DNA from: Aquimarina latercula DSM 2041 | GTDB lineage: Bacteria > Bacteroidota > Bacteroidia > Flavobacteriales > Flavobacteriaceae | Reading direction: 5' to 3' | DNA: 64,000 bases | Assembly: GCF_000430645.1 (NCBI RefSeq) | Contig: NZ_AUMK01000004.1 | Coordinates: 558,001-622,000, forward strand | Shown here: positions 1 through 11,692 of the stretch, in pieces | Layout of the letters: each line of letters begins with the position of its first letter | Position numbering within the stretch: position 1 is the first letter of the stretch | Position numbers and translations under genes: made by a program | The notes under the pieces: model-generated | What the model was told of the DNA's origin: nothing | The model's input: the letters and a program-made list of their open reading frames with translations, nothing else | Databases searched by the model: none

Positions 1-218
1 AAACTTGGAACGTAAAGGGAATATCTGCTCAAGTACTTGGAAACTCTATCATTTATATTTTTGATAGAAGTGGGAAATTATTAAAACAATTAGTTCCATC
101 TGGAAATGGTTGGGATGGAACATATAGCGGCTCGTTAATGCCCTCTAGCGAGTATTGGTTTCGTGTAGAATTAAGTGATGGAAGAATTCGGAAAGGAAGT
201 TTCTCTTTGATAAGATAA
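1..218 (+). CDS. T9SS type B sorting domain protein, C-terminal end only
   Basis: Partial gene cut by the left window edge; only the last 71 complete codons and the TAA stop are visible. The peptide runs from TWNVKGIS to RKGSFSLIR and is the end of a CHU_C / gliding-motility-associated C-terminal domain (type B T9SS sorting signal), which targets cargo for export across the outer membrane and attachment to the cell surface. It matches the C-terminus of the next gene at 65 of 71 residues, so the two are tandem paralogues. What the missing body of the protein carries cannot be seen. Confidence 0.85.
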   Translation, partial: TWNVKGISAQVLGNSIIYIFDRSGKLLKQLVPSGNGWDGTYSGSLMPSSEYWFRVELSDGRIRKGSFSLIR

Positions 219-295
219 TACATCTACAAGCCTTTTCTTCTTCTATAAAGCTATGGTATATTATTAGTATATTCGTGGCCTAACAGAGATTGTAG

Positions 296-2776
296 ATGGT
301 AAAAAAATTACACTTCACTTTATTACTTTTTATATTATGCTTTAATGGATATGCACAAAACGAGCCTACGGATTGTATAAATAGCATTATTGTTTGTGGA
401 AATACAAATTTAGAGCTTAATTCTAACGGAGTTGGTACTAATGATTTTGCTTTACCCGGCAATTTCCCTCCAGATTGCGCATTTGTGGAAAGTCAAAGCT
501 TGTGGATTAAAGTGAATATAGTCCAGTCCGGAACGTTAGCCTTTACCATAACACCAGAATCTAGTAGTGCTGCTGAAGATTATGATTTTGCTGTTTACGG
601 CCCCAATGTCACCTGTAATGCACTCGGTACTTCTATTAGATGCTCATCTACTAATCCTCCAGCGGCTGGAGTATCTACTTTAACAGGACTTAATGACACT
701 GAAACAGAAACTAGTGAGGGACCTGGTAGTGAAGGAAATGGATTTGTAAGATCTATAGATGCTCTTGCAGGAGAAGAATATTACATATTAATCGATAACT
801 ATTCGCAAAATGGTGGTTTTGATTTAGAATTTACAGGAACAGCACTTCTGCCTGATAGCCCTCAAAATGATTCTGGTACTTCTACTAGTTTAGACCTTAC
901 AGAATGTGATATCGTTACAGATCCTAATGACGGAATGACAAATTTTGATTTAGAAAGTAATACTGCAGCAATTCTTGGAACTCAAATAAATACCATTATT
1001 ACGTATCACGCTTCTGAAGAAGATGCCAGCCTAGGAAATGGGGCATTAACAAGTCCTTATCTCAGTACACAAAACAATCAAACCATTTATGTAAGAATAG
1101 AAAATACAATCACAGAATGCTTTGTAGTAGACACCTTTCTTTTAATAACAGATCCTGGTCCCCCTATAGCTATTCCTACTCCATTTATAGTATGTGATAC
1201 TAATGATGATGGTAATGACACAAATGGATTTGTTTCTTTCTTATTAAGTAATAAGGATTCAGAAATTCTTAATGGATTAAATCCAACGGATTATACATTA
1301 ACCTATCATCTATCTCAATCTGACGCTGATGCAGGAACAAATATTATTGATAAAACAACGCCTTATATTAACATTTCTAATCCACAAACACTTTTTGTTA
1401 GAGTTCAAGAAAATACTTCCTTACTTTGTTTAAGTACCACTAGTTTTGAGTTACAAGTTGATCCACTTCCTGTTGCAAATGCTTCTACACTTACACAATG
1501 TGATGAATATAATAATCCAACCGATGGTATTACTCTATTTAATCTCAATCAATCAATTGATCAAATCACTAATGGCAACCCTAATCGAACAGTTACATTT
1601 TTTGAAGACCTAACAGCAGCTAATATGGGAGCACCCTCAATTACGAATACAGATGCTTATCAGAATTCAACAACAAATCAACAACTATTTGTTCGAGTTA
1701 CTGATGACACCAATAACTGTTTTAGAATTGTTACTTTAGATCTTCAGGTAAGTATCACTACTGCCAATAATGCTTCTATAGCTGCATGTGACGATGATGG
1801 TATTGAAGATGGTTTTACAGAATTCGATTTAACACTTGCCAATGCTCAAGTACTTTTTGGAATCAATAACCCTAATTTATCAGTTGTCTACTATCAAAAT
1901 ATTGATGACGCTTTAAGCGAAACTAATCTCATAACCTCATATACTAACACTACCACAGGAACCCAAGGAACGGATATTGTTTATGCTCGTATAGAAGACA
2001 ATCTAAACCAATGTTATGGTATTAATCAAGTAGCACTTTTTGTAAACCCTTTACCTGATATTGAGGAATCAGCAGAAGCTTTTTTGTGTGAAGGTAGTAA
2101 TGTAACTATCAATTCAGGGTTACAATCTGGAACCTCTAATAATTTTGATTATTTATGGTCTCCAAATGGTGAGACTACAGAAAGTATCAGGGTATCTCAA
2201 GCGGGAACATATACAGTATCGATTACCAATCAAATCACCGGATGTTCTAAGGATAGAATAGTTTCAGTTACAAGTTCTTCTCCAGCGACTATTATACAAC
2301 CTATTGAAATTAATGATGCTTTGGATAACAACACGGTAGCTATTAATGTTTTAGGATCGGGAGACTACGAATATGCGATTGCTTTTAATGATGCTAATAT
2401 CCGAACGTATCAAGATAGTCCAATCTTTACAGATGTCCCTCCAGGATTCCATACAGTATACGTAAGAGACAAAAATGGTTGCGGACCAGAAGCCTCTCAA
2501 GCTATTTCCGTAGTTGGTTTTCCTAAATATTTTACTCCAAATGGAGATGGTTTCCATGAAACTTGGAACGTGGGCGGAATTTCATCGCAGGTTTTAGGTA
2601 ATTCGATTATTTATATTTTTGATCGAAGTGGCAAGTTGTTAAAACAGCTAGTCCCATCTGGAAATGGCTGGGACGGAACTTATGGAGGAACACTTATGCC
2701 ATCAAGTGAATATTGGTATAGGGTAGAACTTAGTGATGGAAGAGTACGAAAAGGCAGTTTTTCATTAATACGATAA
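296..2776 (+). CDS. Large secreted T9SS type B surface protein with repeated modules
   Basis: 826 residues. A signal peptide (MVKKLHFTLLLFILC, ending near GYAQ) is followed by a cysteine-containing N-terminal module to about residue 185. Roughly four modules of about 95 residues follow (residues ~200-585). Each shows a Cys-Asp opening, an Asp-rich turn, a TYH or YYQ strand, a DA turn and a (Y/F)VR strand before a second Cys. An Ig/PKD-like stretch leads to the C-terminal CHU_C domain starting at YFTPNGDGF. This is the architecture of flavobacterial adhesin-like proteins exported by the type IX system; the ligand is unknown. It lies 77 bases after a gene with the same C-terminal domain. The ATG at 296 is supported by the signal peptide immediately behind it. 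Confidence 0.85.
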   Translation: MVKKLHFTLLLFILCFNGYAQNEPTDCINSIIVCGNTNLELNSNGVGTNDFALPGNFPPDCAFVESQSLWIKVNIVQSGTLAFTITPESSSAAEDYDFAVYGPNVTCNALGTSIRCSSTNPPAAGVSTLTGLNDTETETSEGPGSEGNGFVRSIDALAGEEYYILIDNYSQNGGFDLEFTGTALLPDSPQNDSGTSTSLDLTECDIVTDPNDGMTNFDLESNTAAILGTQINTIITYHASEEDASLGNGALTSPYLSTQNNQTIYVRIENTITECFVVDTFLLITDPGPPIAIPTPFIVCDTNDDGNDTNGFVSFLLSNKDSEILNGLNPTDYTLTYHLSQSDADAGTNIIDKTTPYINISNPQTLFVRVQENTSLLCLSTTSFELQVDPLPVANASTLTQCDEYNNPTDGITLFNLNQSIDQITNGNPNRTVTFFEDLTAANMGAPSITNTDAYQNSTTNQQLFVRVTDDTNNCFRIVTLDLQVSITTANNASIAACDDDGIEDGFTEFDLTLANAQVLFGINNPNLSVVYYQNIDDALSETNLITSYTNTTTGTQGTDIVYARIEDNLNQCYGINQVALFVNPLPDIEESAEAFLCEGSNVTINSGLQSGTSNNFDYLWSPNGETTESIRVSQAGTYTVSITNQITGCSKDRIVSVTSSSPATIIQPIEINDALDNNTVAINVLGSGDYEYAIAFNDANIRTYQDSPIFTDVPPGFHTVYVRDKNGCGPEASQAISVVGFPKYFTPNGDGFHETWNVGGISSQVLGNSIIYIFDRSGKLLKQLVPSGNGWDGTYGGTLMPSSEYWYRVELSDGRVRKGSFSLIR

Positions 2777-2857
2777 ACTTTCCCTAAAACTTCGATTCAT
2801 CATAAAAAATCATAGTAGTATTCTTTATCTTTATTCAGAAAAGACAGTCTATATATA

Positions 2858-4864
2858 ATGAAGTTCGAACTCAAGTCAGATTTTAAACCAACAGGAGATC
2901 AACCTGGAGCTATAAAGCAGCTTGTTAATGCCTTAGAAGCAGGAGAAAGATACCAAACATTACTAGGAGTAACAGGTTCTGGTAAAACATTTACAGCGGC
3001 TAACGTTATTTCTGAAGTACAACGCCCAACATTGGTATTAGCACATAACAAAACATTAGCAGCTCAATTATATTCTGAGTTTAAACAGTTTTTTCCAGAA
3101 AATGCTATAGAGTATTTTGTTTCTTATTATGATTATTATCAACCAGAAGCATATATCCCAACAACAGGTACTTATATCGAAAAAGATTTATCAATTAATG
3201 ATGAAATTGAAAAGTTAAGATTAAGTGCTACTTCTTCCCTGCTTTCTGGGCGAAGAGATGTACTAGTAGTTGCTTCAGTTTCTTGCTTATATGGTATTGG
3301 AAATCCTGTTGAATTTCAAAAGAATGTAATCTCTATACAACAAGGACAATTTGTATCAAGAACTGCCTTGTTACATAAACTAGTTCAAAGTTTATACTCC
3401 AGAACTGAAGGAGAATTTCATCACGGTAATTTTAGAATTAAAGGAGATACAGTAGATATTTATCCAAGTTATGCTGATGATGCATTTAGAGTTCATTTTT
3501 TTGGTGATGAAATAGAAGAAATAGAAGCTTTTGATGTACAAACTAATGAAATTATAGAAAAATATGATCGCCTAAATATATATCCTGCTAATATGTTTGT
3601 TACCTCTCCTGATATATTACACGGAGCAATCGATCAAATCGCATTAGATCTGGGTAAACAAGTAGAATATTTTAAAGAGATTGGAAAGTTTCTTGAAGCT
3701 AAAAGACTAGAAGAACGCACTAATTTTGATTTAGAAATGATCAAAGAATTAGGATATTGTTCAGGAATCGAAAACTATTCTCGCTACCTGGATGGTAGAG
3801 AGCCTGGAACCAGACCATTCTGTTTATTAGATTATTTTCCAGATGATTATTTAATGATCGTAGACGAAAGTCATGTAACGATACCACAAACACACGCGAT
3901 GTATGGAGGAGATCGGTCAAGAAAAGAAAATCTTGTAGAATATGGTTTTAGATTACCAGCTGCGATGGATAATCGTCCTTTAAAATTTGAGGAGTTTGAA
4001 GCTCTTCAGAACCAAATAATTTATATCAGTGCAACACCGGCAGATTATGAATTACAAAAAAGTGAAGGTACATATGTAGAACAAATTATTCGTCCGACAG
4101 GATTATTAGATCCAATTATAGAAGTACGTCCAAGCCTTAATCAAATTGATGATTTAATTGAAGAAATGCATAAGCGTATTGAAAAAGACGAACGTATATT
4201 GGTTACTACTCTTACCAAAAGAATGGCCGAAGAGTTAACAAAGTATCTTACCAGAATTGATATTCGTTGTAGATATATCCATAGTGATGTAGATACATTA
4301 GAACGGGTAGAAATCATGCAGGATTTACGAAAAGGGCTGTTTGATGTATTGATTGGGGTTAACCTACTTCGTGAGGGATTAGATCTTCCCGAAGTATCCT
4401 TAGTTGCTATTTTAGATGCTGATAAAGAAGGCTTTCTACGTAATAATAGATCGCTAACGCAAACCATAGGGAGAGCTGCTAGAAATGTCAACGGATTAGC
4501 TATCATGTATGCGGACAAAATTACAAAAAGTATGCAAGACACTATTGATCAAACTAATTATCGTCGAGAAAAGCAAATTGCTTATAACACCAAACACGGT
4601 ATTACTCCTAAAGCAATAAAAAAATCACTGGATAATGCACTTGCTGGTAAAAAAGTAGAACCGTATCAATTCGAGACTGCTCCATCATTGCAAGCAGCAG
4701 AAGAAGAAACTGCTTATTTCACAAAAGAACAGTTAGAAGCTCGAATTCGTAATGTGCGTAAAGAAATGGAAAAAGCGGCAAAAGAACTAGATTTTATGAC
4801 TGCTGCAAGATTACGAGATGAAATAAAGATGTTACAAGCTAAAATTCAGGATCAAAAAGTATAA
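2858..4864 (+). CDS. uvrB: UvrABC excision repair subunit B
   Basis: 668 residues, the normal length for UvrB. UvrB receives damaged DNA from UvrA, verifies the lesion with its beta-hairpin and recruits UvrC. Visible landmarks are the Walker A loop GVTGSGKT (residues 37-44), the damage-probing hairpin [12 protein letters not shown] (90-101), a DESH Walker B box near residue 338, helicase motifs in the second RecA-like half ([23 protein letters not shown]) and a C-terminal UVR coiled hairpin ([14 protein letters not shown]) that contacts UvrC. No uvrA or uvrC is adjacent. The start is the first ATG in frame, with the canonical [11 protein letters not shown] motif just behind it. Confidence 0.97.
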   Translation: MKFELKSDFKPTGDQPGAIKQLVNALEAGERYQTLLGVTGSGKTFTAANVISEVQRPTLVLAHNKTLAAQLYSEFKQFFPENAIEYFVSYYDYYQPEAYIPTTGTYIEKDLSINDEIEKLRLSATSSLLSGRRDVLVVASVSCLYGIGNPVEFQKNVISIQQGQFVSRTALLHKLVQSLYSRTEGEFHHGNFRIKGDTVDIYPSYADDAFRVHFFGDEIEEIEAFDVQTNEIIEKYDRLNIYPANMFVTSPDILHGAIDQIALDLGKQVEYFKEIGKFLEAKRLEERTNFDLEMIKELGYCSGIENYSRYLDGREPGTRPFCLLDYFPDDYLMIVDESHVTIPQTHAMYGGDRSRKENLVEYGFRLPAAMDNRPLKFEEFEALQNQIIYISATPADYELQKSEGTYVEQIIRPTGLLDPIIEVRPSLNQIDDLIEEMHKRIEKDERILVTTLTKRMAEELTKYLTRIDIRCRYIHSDVDTLERVEIMQDLRKGLFDVLIGVNLLREGLDLPEVSLVAILDADKEGFLRNNRSLTQTIGRAARNVNGLAIMYADKITKSMQDTIDQTNYRREKQIAYNTKHGITPKAIKKSLDNALAGKKVEPYQFETAPSLQAAEEETAYFTKEQLEARIRNVRKEMEKAAKELDFMTAARLRDEIKMLQAKIQDQKV

Positions 4865-4922
4865 TGCATTAGACAATATTCTTAAAATCAGATCTCTGTT
4901 ATTTTCTTAAATAGTAAACTAA

Positions 4923-6532
<1,610 letters not shown>

Positions 6533-6638
6533 TTATTAATAAACATATAATATCTAACAATAATATAAGTCTATAATAAAATCATACATAAAAAGTATAG
6601 ACTGGATATTTTTGGAATTACTAATAGCTATCAAAAAA

Positions 6639-7424
6639 ATGGATAAAATTCAACATATAGAAAATGAAATTTCTGAATTGAGAAATCAGTTGCAGAATCA
6701 TCAACTGTACAAAAACTTGAGAACAATAGATGACATTAAAACCTTTATGGAAAATCATGTATTTGCAGTTTGGGATTTTATGTCACTTTTAAAAAGCCTT
6801 CAAATAAACTTAACGAATGTTCAAATTCCTTGGACGCCTTCAAATAATCCAACACTTTCAAGGTTTATAAATGAAATTGTCCATGGAGAAGAAAGTGACA
6901 TCAATGAAATGGGAGAGCCCAAAAGTCATTTTGAAATGTATTTGGACGCTATGAAACAAGTAAAAGCAAATACAAATGAAATTAATAAATTTATAACAAA
7001 AATTGAATCTGGCCACTCGGTTTTATATTCATTAAATGAAATTAACATTGACAAAAGAGTAGCAGATTTTGTAAAGTTTTCATTTTCTATTATTGAAACT
7101 AACAAACCTCACTTAGTCGCTTCTTCTTTTACATTCGGACGAGAAGATCTTATCCCAGATATGTTTATAGAAATATTGAAACGGGCTGATTCCGAAAACA
7201 ATACATATAACAAGCTTAAATACTATCTAGAGAGACATATCGAACTTGATGGTGATGAACATGGACCTTTATCTCTTCAAATGATAGAAGAACTATGCGG
7301 AACAGATGAGCAAAAATGGAATGAAACATTACTAGTGGCAAAACAATCCCTAGAAAAAAGAATCTTACTCTGGGATGCTATAAATGATTTGATTACTCAA
7401 GAAAAACCTGTTTATACAATTTGA
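6639..7424 (+). CDS. DUF3050 family protein, heme-oxygenase-like fold
   Basis: 261 residues from the ATG at 6639; an in-frame TTG at 6612 would add nine residues but the family normally opens as [14 protein letters not shown]. The conserved DUF3050 blocks are easy to see: [17 protein letters not shown] near residue 45, [16 protein letters not shown] near 90, [23 protein letters not shown] and [14 protein letters not shown] near the C-terminus. The family is all-helical and related to heme oxygenase / TenA-like folds. The Glu and His pattern (ExH, EE, HxELDGDEH) would suit a metal-binding oxygenase, which is an inference. No activity is established that I know of. First gene of a tight three-gene unit with two unknown proteins. 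Confidence 0.8.
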   Translation: MDKIQHIENEISELRNQLQNHQLYKNLRTIDDIKTFMENHVFAVWDFMSLLKSLQINLTNVQIPWTPSNNPTLSRFINEIVHGEESDINEMGEPKSHFEMYLDAMKQVKANTNEINKFITKIESGHSVLYSLNEINIDKRVADFVKFSFSIIETNKPHLVASSFTFGREDLIPDMFIEILKRADSENNTYNKLKYYLERHIELDGDEHGPLSLQMIEELCGTDEQKWNETLLVAKQSLEKRILLWDAINDLITQEKPVYTI

Positions 7425-7427
7425 GAA

Positions 7428-7889
7428 ATGGAGATCATAATTGCAAAAGGTAAAAATAGAAATATGCTGACTTGTAAAAGAGAAAATGGGACTTCTACAT
7501 CTGTAAATTTAGGACCAGAAATCCCAAATCATGATATTGCTCATTATGTCGTTGAAACAAGGTTCAATTTAAGAGATGGATTTTACGGAAAAATTCAATC
7601 AGGAATGACTATTCAAGAGTTATCTGACAAAGAGGTTATTAAGAGTCTTGGTGCAGAAACCTGGTTATCTGAAATTATGGCTAGAAACTTGCAATCTATA
7701 GGTTCTGGAGCTGCAAAAACTGAAGAGTTCATTGAATTAATAAACTGGGAAGCTCAAAACATTAATGGAATTAAAGTCCCAAAAATGAATCTAGCAGATA
7801 TTGAAAAAATAAAAGAAGATTTTGATCAACTCTGTAAAGAATGGGATTTAATAGCAGAGAATGGCGAATTAAAACTTAAATTTAAATAA
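7428..7889 (+). CDS. Hypothetical protein, second gene of DUF3050 operon
   Basis: 153 residues, starting three bases after the DUF3050 gene stops, so almost certainly co-transcribed. No signal peptide or membrane segment. The N-terminal half looks like a small beta-rich unit (MEIIIAKGKNRNMLTCKRENG, then SVNLGPEIPNHDIAHYVVE, FNLRDGFYGKIQSG). The C-terminal half is helical and charged, ending ELKLKFK. I have the impression that the HDIAHYVVE...GFYG block recurs in small unnamed bacterial proteins, but cannot name a family. Function unknown; the tight spacing links its job to the DUF3050 protein. Confidence 0.7.
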   Translation: MEIIIAKGKNRNMLTCKRENGTSTSVNLGPEIPNHDIAHYVVETRFNLRDGFYGKIQSGMTIQELSDKEVIKSLGAETWLSEIMARNLQSIGSGAAKTEEFIELINWEAQNINGIKVPKMNLADIEKIKEDFDQLCKEWDLIAENGELKLKFK

Positions 7890-7909
7890 AGCTTAACTAA
7901 TTATCCCTA

Positions 7910-8500
7910 TTGAAATTTTTCAAAAACATATCCGCAATTTTCAATAGAAAGCTATTCGCAAAAAATCTATTTTGTGGAATAGGAAATTCTGAAATACAGG
8001 AAAATGCTATCTGGTTTTATGAATATCCATTTGAGCCTTCAATCATCTATCCAGAAAGATTAGTTCACGCTAGTGAAATTGAATCTATAGGCATAGAATT
8101 TGGAGCTATTAAAATCTTTCTAAAAGATGATATAGTTTTTATATCTGCAGAGAAAAAGGAAACATTAAAAGCATTTGCAGAAAGAAATGCCATTCCTTTG
8201 TCCCCTTATAGCTGGAATTGGGATTGGATTTTAGAACCTTACCTAGATACTGAGTTAACTAAAGAAAATGGAGAACTACTTATAACTAGGCTTCAGGAGA
8301 ATAATTTTAATGAAACAGAAATTATTAAAATACGAAATGAAGTAGAAAAATCAATGTACATTTATAATTTTGATACATTATTATGGGAATGGAATAGCTT
8401 ATCTTTATTAGACGTCCTTTCTGCTATGCGAGCTACCTATAAAAAAGAAGATTTTAGAGCTTTTTATAAAAGAGCTCTAGAAATCGAAAAACGTAACTAA
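7910..8500 (+). CDS. Hypothetical protein, third gene of DUF3050 operon (TTG start)
   Basis: 196 residues if translation begins at the TTG at 7910; no in-frame ATG occurs until more than two thirds through, so a non-ATG start 20 bases after the previous stop is the simplest reading. Cytoplasmic, rich in aromatic residues (ENAIWFYEYPFEPSIIYPE, YSWNWDWILEPYLD, LLWEWNSLSLLDVL). It has a mixed beta/alpha N-terminal half and a helical C-terminus (AMRATYKKEDFRAFYKRALE). I do not recognise a family. The stop codon lies inside the left arm of a strong terminator hairpin, which closes the three-gene unit. Confidence 0.62.
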   Translation: MKFFKNISAIFNRKLFAKNLFCGIGNSEIQENAIWFYEYPFEPSIIYPERLVHASEIESIGIEFGAIKIFLKDDIVFISAEKKETLKAFAERNAIPLSPYSWNWDWILEPYLDTELTKENGELLITRLQENNFNETEIIKIRNEVEKSMYIYNFDTLLWEWNSLSLLDVLSAMRATYKKEDFRAFYKRALEIEKRN

Positions 8501-8527
8501 AACAATTATTGATTACGTTTTTCGATT
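8482..8527 (+). terminator. Intrinsic terminator hairpin ending the DUF3050 operon
   Basis: Perfect 15-bp inverted repeat, AATCGAAAAACGTAA (8482-8496) against TTACGTTTTTCGATT (8513-8527), with a 16-nt loop. The left arm contains the last codons and part of the stop codon of the upstream gene. The next gene is convergent, so the hairpin may serve both strands. Confidence 0.75.
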
Positions 8528-8554
8528 ATTAAAAGTTCTCCTCAGGTCTAGGTT

Positions 8555-9109
8555 TTATTCTTTACCTAAAATATCTCGTACAATTTTTAAATGATGTTTA
8601 GTATGAATCTTCAAAAAACGTTTTGCTTGTTTCTTATTTAATTGACCAAAAACTGGATGGATAAAATTCACGTTTTGATCTAATTTTTCTAGTTCTGATA
8701 GGTTTTCTCGGGCTTCTTCTAATTGAGATAATATATCTTCTGTTTTTATAGTATTAGGCGGTAAAACAGCTGCAGGGGATTTTGCTCTTCCCCTAGGGAT
8801 ATATCCAAGTGTAAATGAAAAAACTCGTGTTAAACTAAAACGTTTTTCGTAGACAGTTGGATCAGAATTCTGTAGTATATTATGAATTCTGTTTACTACC
8901 TTAAGCGTATGATCCAGATGCCATGCAACTGGCACTTTAGAGACATTGGTATTTACGCTGTCTCTAAATTGAATCAAATATGCGATATCATATAATTGGC
9001 TATCCATAAATCCTTTCTTAACATCATTATTATCTCCTTGTCCATACCCCCAGAAAGCCAAGTTACAAATAACAGAAAACGTGAATAATAGTGTTCTCAT
9101 TGTGTTCAT
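8555..9109 (-). CDS. DUF1569 (DinB-superfamily-like) exported protein
   Basis: 184 residues with an N-terminal hydrophobic export signal (MRTLLFTFSVICNLAFWGYGQ). The DUF1569 pattern is visible: KVPVAWHLDHTLKVVNRI with a His-x-x-His pair, PRGRAKSPAAVLPP, then HPVFGQLNKKQAKRF and IHTKHHLKIVRDIL at the end. Spaced histidines on a four-helix bundle are typical of DinB-type metal proteins, but no enzyme activity is established for this branch. It starts 15 bases after the TonB-dependent receptor gene ends, so the two are probably co-transcribed. The ATG at 9109 is used; one at 9100 is equally possible. Confidence 0.78.
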   Translation of the reverse strand: MNTMRTLLFTFSVICNLAFWGYGQGDNNDVKKGFMDSQLYDIAYLIQFRDSVNTNVSKVPVAWHLDHTLKVVNRIHNILQNSDPTVYEKRFSLTRVFSFTLGYIPRGRAKSPAAVLPPNTIKTEDILSQLEEARENLSELEKLDQNVNFIHPVFGQLNKKQAKRFLKIHTKHHLKIVRDILGKE

Positions 9110-9124
9110 GGTGATTTTTTTATG

Positions 9125-11509
9125 TTAAAATTCAAAACGATATCCAAAATCGGGAAAAAACCCTATTTGATTTACCTCATCTATATTATTAGTCAATCTA
9201 TTATATCGTCTTGCAAATAGATTTTCATTAGCAGTTACATTCTGTAGATCAACATAAAATTGATGAGAAGTTTTCTTTTTACTGCTATTAATTTTATAAC
9301 CAAACTTAACGTCCCACCTAAAATATCCGTCATTTTGTTCACTAAAAGCAATATCCTCTTGCAAAACCTCAAAACCAGCCGCTTGTGAAGCAGGCAGATC
9401 AACAGGTGTATAATATCTTCCACCAGAAAATGTTACTCTAGTATCAAAAAATAAAACATCTTTTTTGTTTTTACCCATAGCAAATTCTTTACCGGCAAGC
9501 ATATTAATAACATACCCATTATTAAAAGGAGTATTTCTTTCCACACCATCACTTCCTTCATATTTGCTTTCGAATATTGATGTCGTTAATAATCCGTAAT
9601 ATCCTTTATTAAAAAACTTTTCTAACGTAAGCTCTATTCCTTGATTAAAACCAGTTCCTTCATTTAGGAGAGAAGTTCTATCATTATCAAAACCAAAATC
9701 CGCTCCTTCTGTTAAAGAAGAGTAACTAGATGGAAATGATTCTACAGCTGCATTATCAATATCTTGATAATATATTTCTGCTTTACCTCTCCAACTATTG
9801 CCCAGTTTCACATCGTATCCTAATACAAAATGATTACTTCTCACAAAATCCAACTCCTTATTTGTTTGTAGAATTTCTCCATCCACTTCTTCGTTTAAAA
9901 ACAAAAGAGGTAGCGGAACAGGCTGATGATGCAGACCATACCCAAAACTCAAACGATGATTTTGGGATATCTTATAATTTAATCCTGCTCTTGGCTCTAT
10001 TACAAATTGTTCATTTAGTGTACTATATTGGCTATGAATACCACCATTTATAGTTAGCTTTTCTGTTAATCTAAATTGTCCCTGAATAAAAGGCTGTATA
10101 ATTGTAAGGTTTTCATCTAAATCTCTAAAAGTAAATATATCTGGATCTCCATCATTATTAATATCAGGTTGTTCCGTTCTATCACGAAACAAAGATTCTA
10201 CACCAATATTCTCTAATAATACTCCAGTTCTTAAGGTGCTTTTATTACTTAATTTTACGTTATAAAGGGTTGAGAAAGTAAATCGGTTTTCTTTATTATC
10301 AGCTTCTGTATATCGAATAACTCTTTCCTGTGGAGTCTCTTTATCTATAAATCGATCCGCAACGAAATCATTTGCCGTAAATGATCCAGACAAAATTGTC
10401 TTAAGATATGATTTGTTGGTAATATTAATTTGATGCTTTAAACCTATCACACCAAATCTAGATTTTACAAAAGAATTCTCATCTTCTGCAGCAAACAGAT
10501 CATCCTCATCAATATCATCTCCAAGAAAATCAATATCAGAAAAACCGATGATACCAAATAATGAAAAATTACCTAATTTACTTTTCCCAAAATCAAGATT
10601 AAAAGACACATCACTATAGTTAGGAGCAGCAGAAGTTCCTCCTGCTCCAACTCCTAATAAACCAACAAGCGAATATCTTCCTGCGACTAAAAAAGAACCA
10701 TTATTCTTTCCTAACGGACCTTCTGCCATTGCTTCTATACCTGTAAAAATTCCTACCTGAGCAGTATATTCGTAATCATCTTTATTTCCTTTTCTAAAGC
10801 CAAGATCAAAAACTCCTCCTATTGCATTTCCATACTCTGCCGGAAACGCGGAAGTAATAAAATCTGAATTCTTTAACAGATTAGGATTCAAAGCAGACAC
10901 AGGACCTCCAGTTGTTCCCAATGTACTATAATGATTAGGACTAGGAATCGGAACTCCTTCTAATCTCCATAATAATCCTGTAGGAGAATTTCCTCGAATT
11001 ACCACATCATTTCTACTATCATCAGGAGCTGATACTCCAGCAAAATTCGCTGCTAGCCTACCCACATCACTTCTTCCACCAGAAAAACGAGTTACTTCTT
11101 CTAAACTAAATTGCCTTGCTGATACTGATGTTAATTTATTAATAGATCTGGCTTTATTAGTATCAGATGTAATTATTACCTCGTCTAATCTATCAAAAGC
11201 TTCAATCAAAGCTACATTTACTACGGCATCTTTACCAGATGTAACCACTATATTCGGTAGTGTTATAGATTCAAAACCAATATAACTTACACGAATTACT
11301 TGTCTTCCTAATGGAACTCCTTCTAAAGTAAAAAAACCATCAAGATCTGTAATAACACCATTAGCTTCTTCGGTATTTAATAACTCTACAGTGGCGCCGA
11401 TTAGAGGAGTTTCTGATTGTTTATCCAAAACAATTCCTTTTATAACACCAGTTTGTGAATAGCTTATCGTTGTACATAAAAGAGTAAACAAGAAAATATA
11501 TTTTTTCAT
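9125..11509 (-). CDS. TonB-dependent receptor with carboxypeptidase-like N-terminal domain
   Basis: 794 residues from the ATG at 11509 (a TTG seven codons upstream is less likely, because the signal peptide MKKYIFLFTLLCTTISYSQ begins at the ATG). Domain order is signal peptide, carboxypeptidase regulatory-like domain (GVIKGIVLDKQSETPLIGATVEL to about residue 100), plug domain (DEVIITSD, then SGGRSDVGRLAANFAGV and RGNSPTGLLWRLEGVPIP), and a long beta-barrel ending in YRFEF with the terminal aromatic expected for outer-membrane insertion. Substrate unknown; no SusD partner is adjacent. The gene is divergent from a LytS/LytTR two-component pair across a repeat-rich 247-base region, which makes it a candidate target of that pair. 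Confidence 0.88.
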   Translation of the reverse strand: MKKYIFLFTLLCTTISYSQTGVIKGIVLDKQSETPLIGATVELLNTEEANGVITDLDGFFTLEGVPLGRQVIRVSYIGFESITLPNIVVTSGKDAVVNVALIEAFDRLDEVIITSDTNKARSINKLTSVSARQFSLEEVTRFSGGRSDVGRLAANFAGVSAPDDSRNDVVIRGNSPTGLLWRLEGVPIPSPNHYSTLGTTGGPVSALNPNLLKNSDFITSAFPAEYGNAIGGVFDLGFRKGNKDDYEYTAQVGIFTGIEAMAEGPLGKNNGSFLVAGRYSLVGLLGVGAGGTSAAPNYSDVSFNLDFGKSKLGNFSLFGIIGFSDIDFLGDDIDEDDLFAAEDENSFVKSRFGVIGLKHQINITNKSYLKTILSGSFTANDFVADRFIDKETPQERVIRYTEADNKENRFTFSTLYNVKLSNKSTLRTGVLLENIGVESLFRDRTEQPDINNDGDPDIFTFRDLDENLTIIQPFIQGQFRLTEKLTINGGIHSQYSTLNEQFVIEPRAGLNYKISQNHRLSFGYGLHHQPVPLPLLFLNEEVDGEILQTNKELDFVRSNHFVLGYDVKLGNSWRGKAEIYYQDIDNAAVESFPSSYSSLTEGADFGFDNDRTSLLNEGTGFNQGIELTLEKFFNKGYYGLLTTSIFESKYEGSDGVERNTPFNNGYVINMLAGKEFAMGKNKKDVLFFDTRVTFSGGRYYTPVDLPASQAAGFEVLQEDIAFSEQNDGYFRWDVKFGYKINSSKKKTSHQFYVDLQNVTANENLFARRYNRLTNNIDEVNQIGFFPDFGYRFEF

Positions 11510-11581
11510 AACCTTTTTGATTTTACTCAAATCTGCTAACTTGATTCTAATCCTTCTAATTAAAATAGTAGAGTTGTTAAA

Positions 11582-11692
11582 TTATCAATTGAGTTGTCTA
11601 AAACTCTTATTGGATCTTTTTTATTGACTTATCAATTGACATTTACAAACGAAATAACTTTTCATACAGTTCAACTCTTATTTTGACAGTTC
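11582..11692. promoter_or_regulatory. Repeat-rich divergent regulatory region (possible LytTR sites)
   Basis: Between the divergent receptor gene and the histidine kinase gene. Two direct-repeat families are seen. TTATCAATTGA occurs at 11582-11592 and again at 11629-11639, and contains the palindrome TCAATTGA. ACAGTTC occurs at 11666-11672 and again at 11686-11692, exactly 20 bases apart. LytTR regulators usually bind paired direct repeats on one face of the helix, about two turns apart, so the ACAGTTC pair is a reasonable candidate site. This is inference from spacing only. Confidence 0.4.

Noticed and set aside
4141-4542. 133-codon open frame on the minus strand inside uvrB
   Set aside because: It lies wholly within the conserved helicase region of uvrB, has no family features and its codon pattern is that of an antisense shadow.
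9730-10053. 107-codon open frame on the plus strand inside the TonB receptor gene
   Set aside because: Fully antisense to a well-conserved barrel region; no signal or family features.
9125-11509. SusC-type receptor of a polysaccharide utilisation locus
   Set aside because: No SusD-like gene or glycoside hydrolase is adjacent.
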